NCBI RefSeq assembly: GCF_004920405.1
Contig: NZ_RFLV01000003.1
Coordinates: 372,001-436,000 of the forward strand
From: Pseudomonas leptonychotis
GTDB lineage: Bacteria; Pseudomonadota; Gammaproteobacteria; Pseudomonadales; Pseudomonadaceae
Reading direction: 5' to 3'
DNA: 64,000 nucleotides
Shown here: positions 62,769 through 64,000 of the stretch, one piece after another
How the letters are laid out: each line of letters begins with the position of its first letter
How positions within the stretch are numbered: position 1 is the first letter of the stretch
Position numbers and translations under genes: made by a program
Notes under the pieces: model-generated
Seen by the model: the letters and a program-made list of their open reading frames with translations, nothing else
Databases searched by the model: none
What the model was told of the DNA's origin: nothing

Positions 62769-63488
62769 TTAGTCGAACGGATAAGGTTGCTGCCAGCGCT
62801 GGAAAATTGGCCGCAGGCTGCCGTCAGCCACCAGGGTATCCATGCGTTTATCGAACAGCTCAGCCAGGGCGCGGCCACGCGCGGTATCGGCAAAGCCCAG
62901 GTAGATCGGTAATAGGGTCAGCGGGGTAATACGGTAGCGAGCAGACTGACTCGTCTTACTCAGTACATCCTCGACCTCTGTCAGCGCGTCGAGGTAAAAA
63001 TCCGCATGCCCTATGTCCAACATGCCGAGGATACCGTCACGGCGCAACACTTCGCGGTACTGGCGCAAATTTGGCAAATAACGCTGATATTCATAGCCGC
63101 GCATCCAGGCCAGGCGAAACTCGCCGAGGGTCTCCAGGCTCGGCGCAGGCTTATCCAGCAAACCCAGTGCGGCAATCTGATCAGTGTCGTAATTCCAGCG
63201 TGGGTAGAACACACCCTGCTCGACTTCATTGATGTAAGAACCCGCCCAGGCATCGGCAGCGCCGCGCTGTACCAGGCCAATGGAGCGCATATAGGGCACG
63301 CTTTGGATAGCCAACTGCAAGCCAGCAGGCTCATACACCGCGCGGAAAATATCCCAGGCCAAGCCGGTGCCATCTGCATGGGTGCTACCTTCCCAGGTTT
63401 CGCTGGCAATACGGATCTGCGGCGGATCTGCGGCGCAGACCAGCGCACTGGTAATGCTGAATACCAACCCCAGCCACCACCGACCCAT
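62769..63488 (-). CDS. Periplasmic solute-binding protein (amino-acid type)
   Basis: Start ATG 63488 has AGGAG upstream; the open frame extends into pgpA and is not used. The 239-residue product has a signal peptide (cut near VCAA-D) and a type II binding fold: IRIASETWEGSTHADGTGLAWDIFRAVYEPAGLQLAIQSVPYMRSIGLVQRGAADAWAG and a C-terminal FQRWQQPYPF. No ABC transporter partner genes are present. It may be a stand-alone binding protein for sensing. It follows pgpA by 16 bp on the same strand. Confidence 0.85.
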   Translation of the reverse strand: MGRWWLGLVFSITSALVCAADPPQIRIASETWEGSTHADGTGLAWDIFRAVYEPAGLQLAIQSVPYMRSIGLVQRGAADAWAGSYINEVEQGVFYPRWNYDTDQIAALGLLDKPAPSLETLGEFRLAWMRGYEYQRYLPNLRQYREVLRRDGILGMLDIGHADFYLDALTEVEDVLSKTSQSARYRITPLTLLPIYLGFADTARGRALAELFDKRMDTLVADGSLRPIFQRWQQPYPFD

Positions 63489-63504
63489 TAATGCCCTCTC
63501 CTGA

Positions 63505-64000
63505 TTACCAGCCCAACGCAGCAGCCAGCCCATTGGCCCATCCCCATACGACGAGCTGCAGGGCCATCCAGGCGAACACCCCTGCGAGTACGTCATCGAG
63601 CATGATGCCAACACCGCCATGCACATGCCGATCAATCCAGCGAATCGGCCAAGGCTTGAGGATGTCGAATACACGGAATAAGAGAAAGCCTAGCAGCAAC
63701 CAAACCCACCCTTCAGGTACGAGCCAAAGGGTAATCCACATGCCGACCATTTCATCCCAGACGATACCTTCATGGTCATGCACACGCAGGTCATCTGCCA
63801 CCTTGCCGCACAGCCAAAAGCCAAACAGCATGGTAATGCCGAGCATCAGCCAATAGCCCCAGTCCGGCAACATCTGAAACAGTGGGATAAACGGCAACGC
63901 CACCAGCGAACCCCAGGTACCCGGCGCTTTCGGCAAGGTGCCAGAGCCGAAGCCAAATGCCAGAAAATGCCAGGGGTTACGCCACACAGACGGGGGAACG
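63505..64000 (-). CDS. pgpA: Phosphatidylglycerophosphatase A (start beyond the window)
   Basis: The reading frame stays open to the right edge and reads VPPSVWRNPWHF, matching a pseudomonad PgpA after its first residues, so the true start lies beyond 64000. The visible 164 residues contain four membrane helices and the family motifs GTWGSLVALP and DLRVHDHEGIVWDEMVGMWI (acidic metal site), with VHGGVGIMLDDVLAG near the end. The enzyme removes phosphate from phosphatidylglycerophosphate to give phosphatidylglycerol. It is followed 16 bp later by the solute-binding protein gene. Confidence 0.93.
   Translation of the reverse strand, partial: VPPSVWRNPWHFLAFGFGSGTLPKAPGTWGSLVALPFIPLFQMLPDWGYWLMLGITMLFGFWLCGKVADDLRVHDHEGIVWDEMVGMWITLWLVPEGWVWLLLGFLLFRVFDILKPWPIRWIDRHVHGGVGIMLDDVLAGVFAWMALQLVVWGWANGLAAALGW

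Noticed and set aside
1..64000. tRNA genes, CRISPR arrays, prophage or complete insertion sequences
   Set aside because: I looked for cloverleaf arms, regular spaced repeats, and integrase or transposase motifs and found none that hold.

Overview
The window is chromosomal DNA from a Pseudomonas that is not P. aeruginosa but is closely related at many loci. Three things point to this. The ethanolamine block (EatR regulator, aldehyde dehydrogenase, permease, eutB, eutC, GNAT, ppa) and the xseB-ispA-dxs / btuF-like / ribA / pgpA block have the gene order of P. aeruginosa PA4021-PA4031 and PA4042-PA4050. The proteins match pseudomonad families nearly end to end. The base composition is GC-rich, with Pseudomonas-type REP palindromes between genes. 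No tRNA, rRNA, CRISPR array, phage or complete insertion sequence was seen.

Layout. (1) 1-3477, minus strand: an accessory chemosensory operon encoding a small membrane MCP-like protein, two CheX-type proteins (one fused to a degenerate receiver), a CheY-like receiver and the start of a normal MCP. (2) 3794-11446: ethanolamine catabolism under the sigma-54 activator EatR, with two good -24/-12 promoters and activator-site-like repeats. (3) 11717-15388: a GNAT enzyme, a PP2C-like/kinase-like fusion that seems to have lost the catalytic residues of both domains, the MtfA peptidase and inorganic pyrophosphatase. (4) 15598-24218: a copper-resistance island. It holds copRS, a 5'-truncated cupredoxin gene, copZ behind a CueR-type promoter, an orphan bufferin-like peptide, a PtrA-like protein, and copA, a Met/His-rich small protein, copB, a His-tailed cytochrome c and a DUF411 protein. 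Three copies of a CopR-box-like motif tie the island together. (5) 24554-36800: mixed housekeeping and accessory genes: TSUP permease, AraC and LysR regulators, MaoC hydratase, MazG-like enzyme, CmoM, two DUF4136 lipoproteins, a metallo-beta-lactamase-fold protein, SulP and universal stress protein, and a GGDEF gene broken by an in-frame TGA. (6) 36865-39955: a dCache MCP beside a periplasmic sugar-binding-type protein. (7) 40050-47987: pbpC and a bacterial alpha-2-macroglobulin with a thioester, separated by a small membrane-protein gene. (8) 48228-52311: MATE exporter, GAF-GGDEF protein, DUF2214 protein, xseB and ispA. (9) 52561-57845: a one-chain biotin-dependent acyl-CoA carboxylase and dxs. 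(10) 57929-64000: a cobalamin riboswitch with a BtuB-type receptor, a ribA / membrane protein / btuF overlap operon, a retropepsin-like protease, a solute-binding protein and pgpA (partial at its N-terminus).

Three copies of a small MITE-like repeat are present (about 25332, 28610 and 42925). Two of them touch the stop codon of the neighbouring gene. The most unusual items are the chemosensory operon with paired CheX proteins ending in the same LELF tail, the double pseudoenzyme at 12234-13832, the orphan bufferin-like peptide inside a CopR regulon, and the His-tailed cytochrome of the cop operon.
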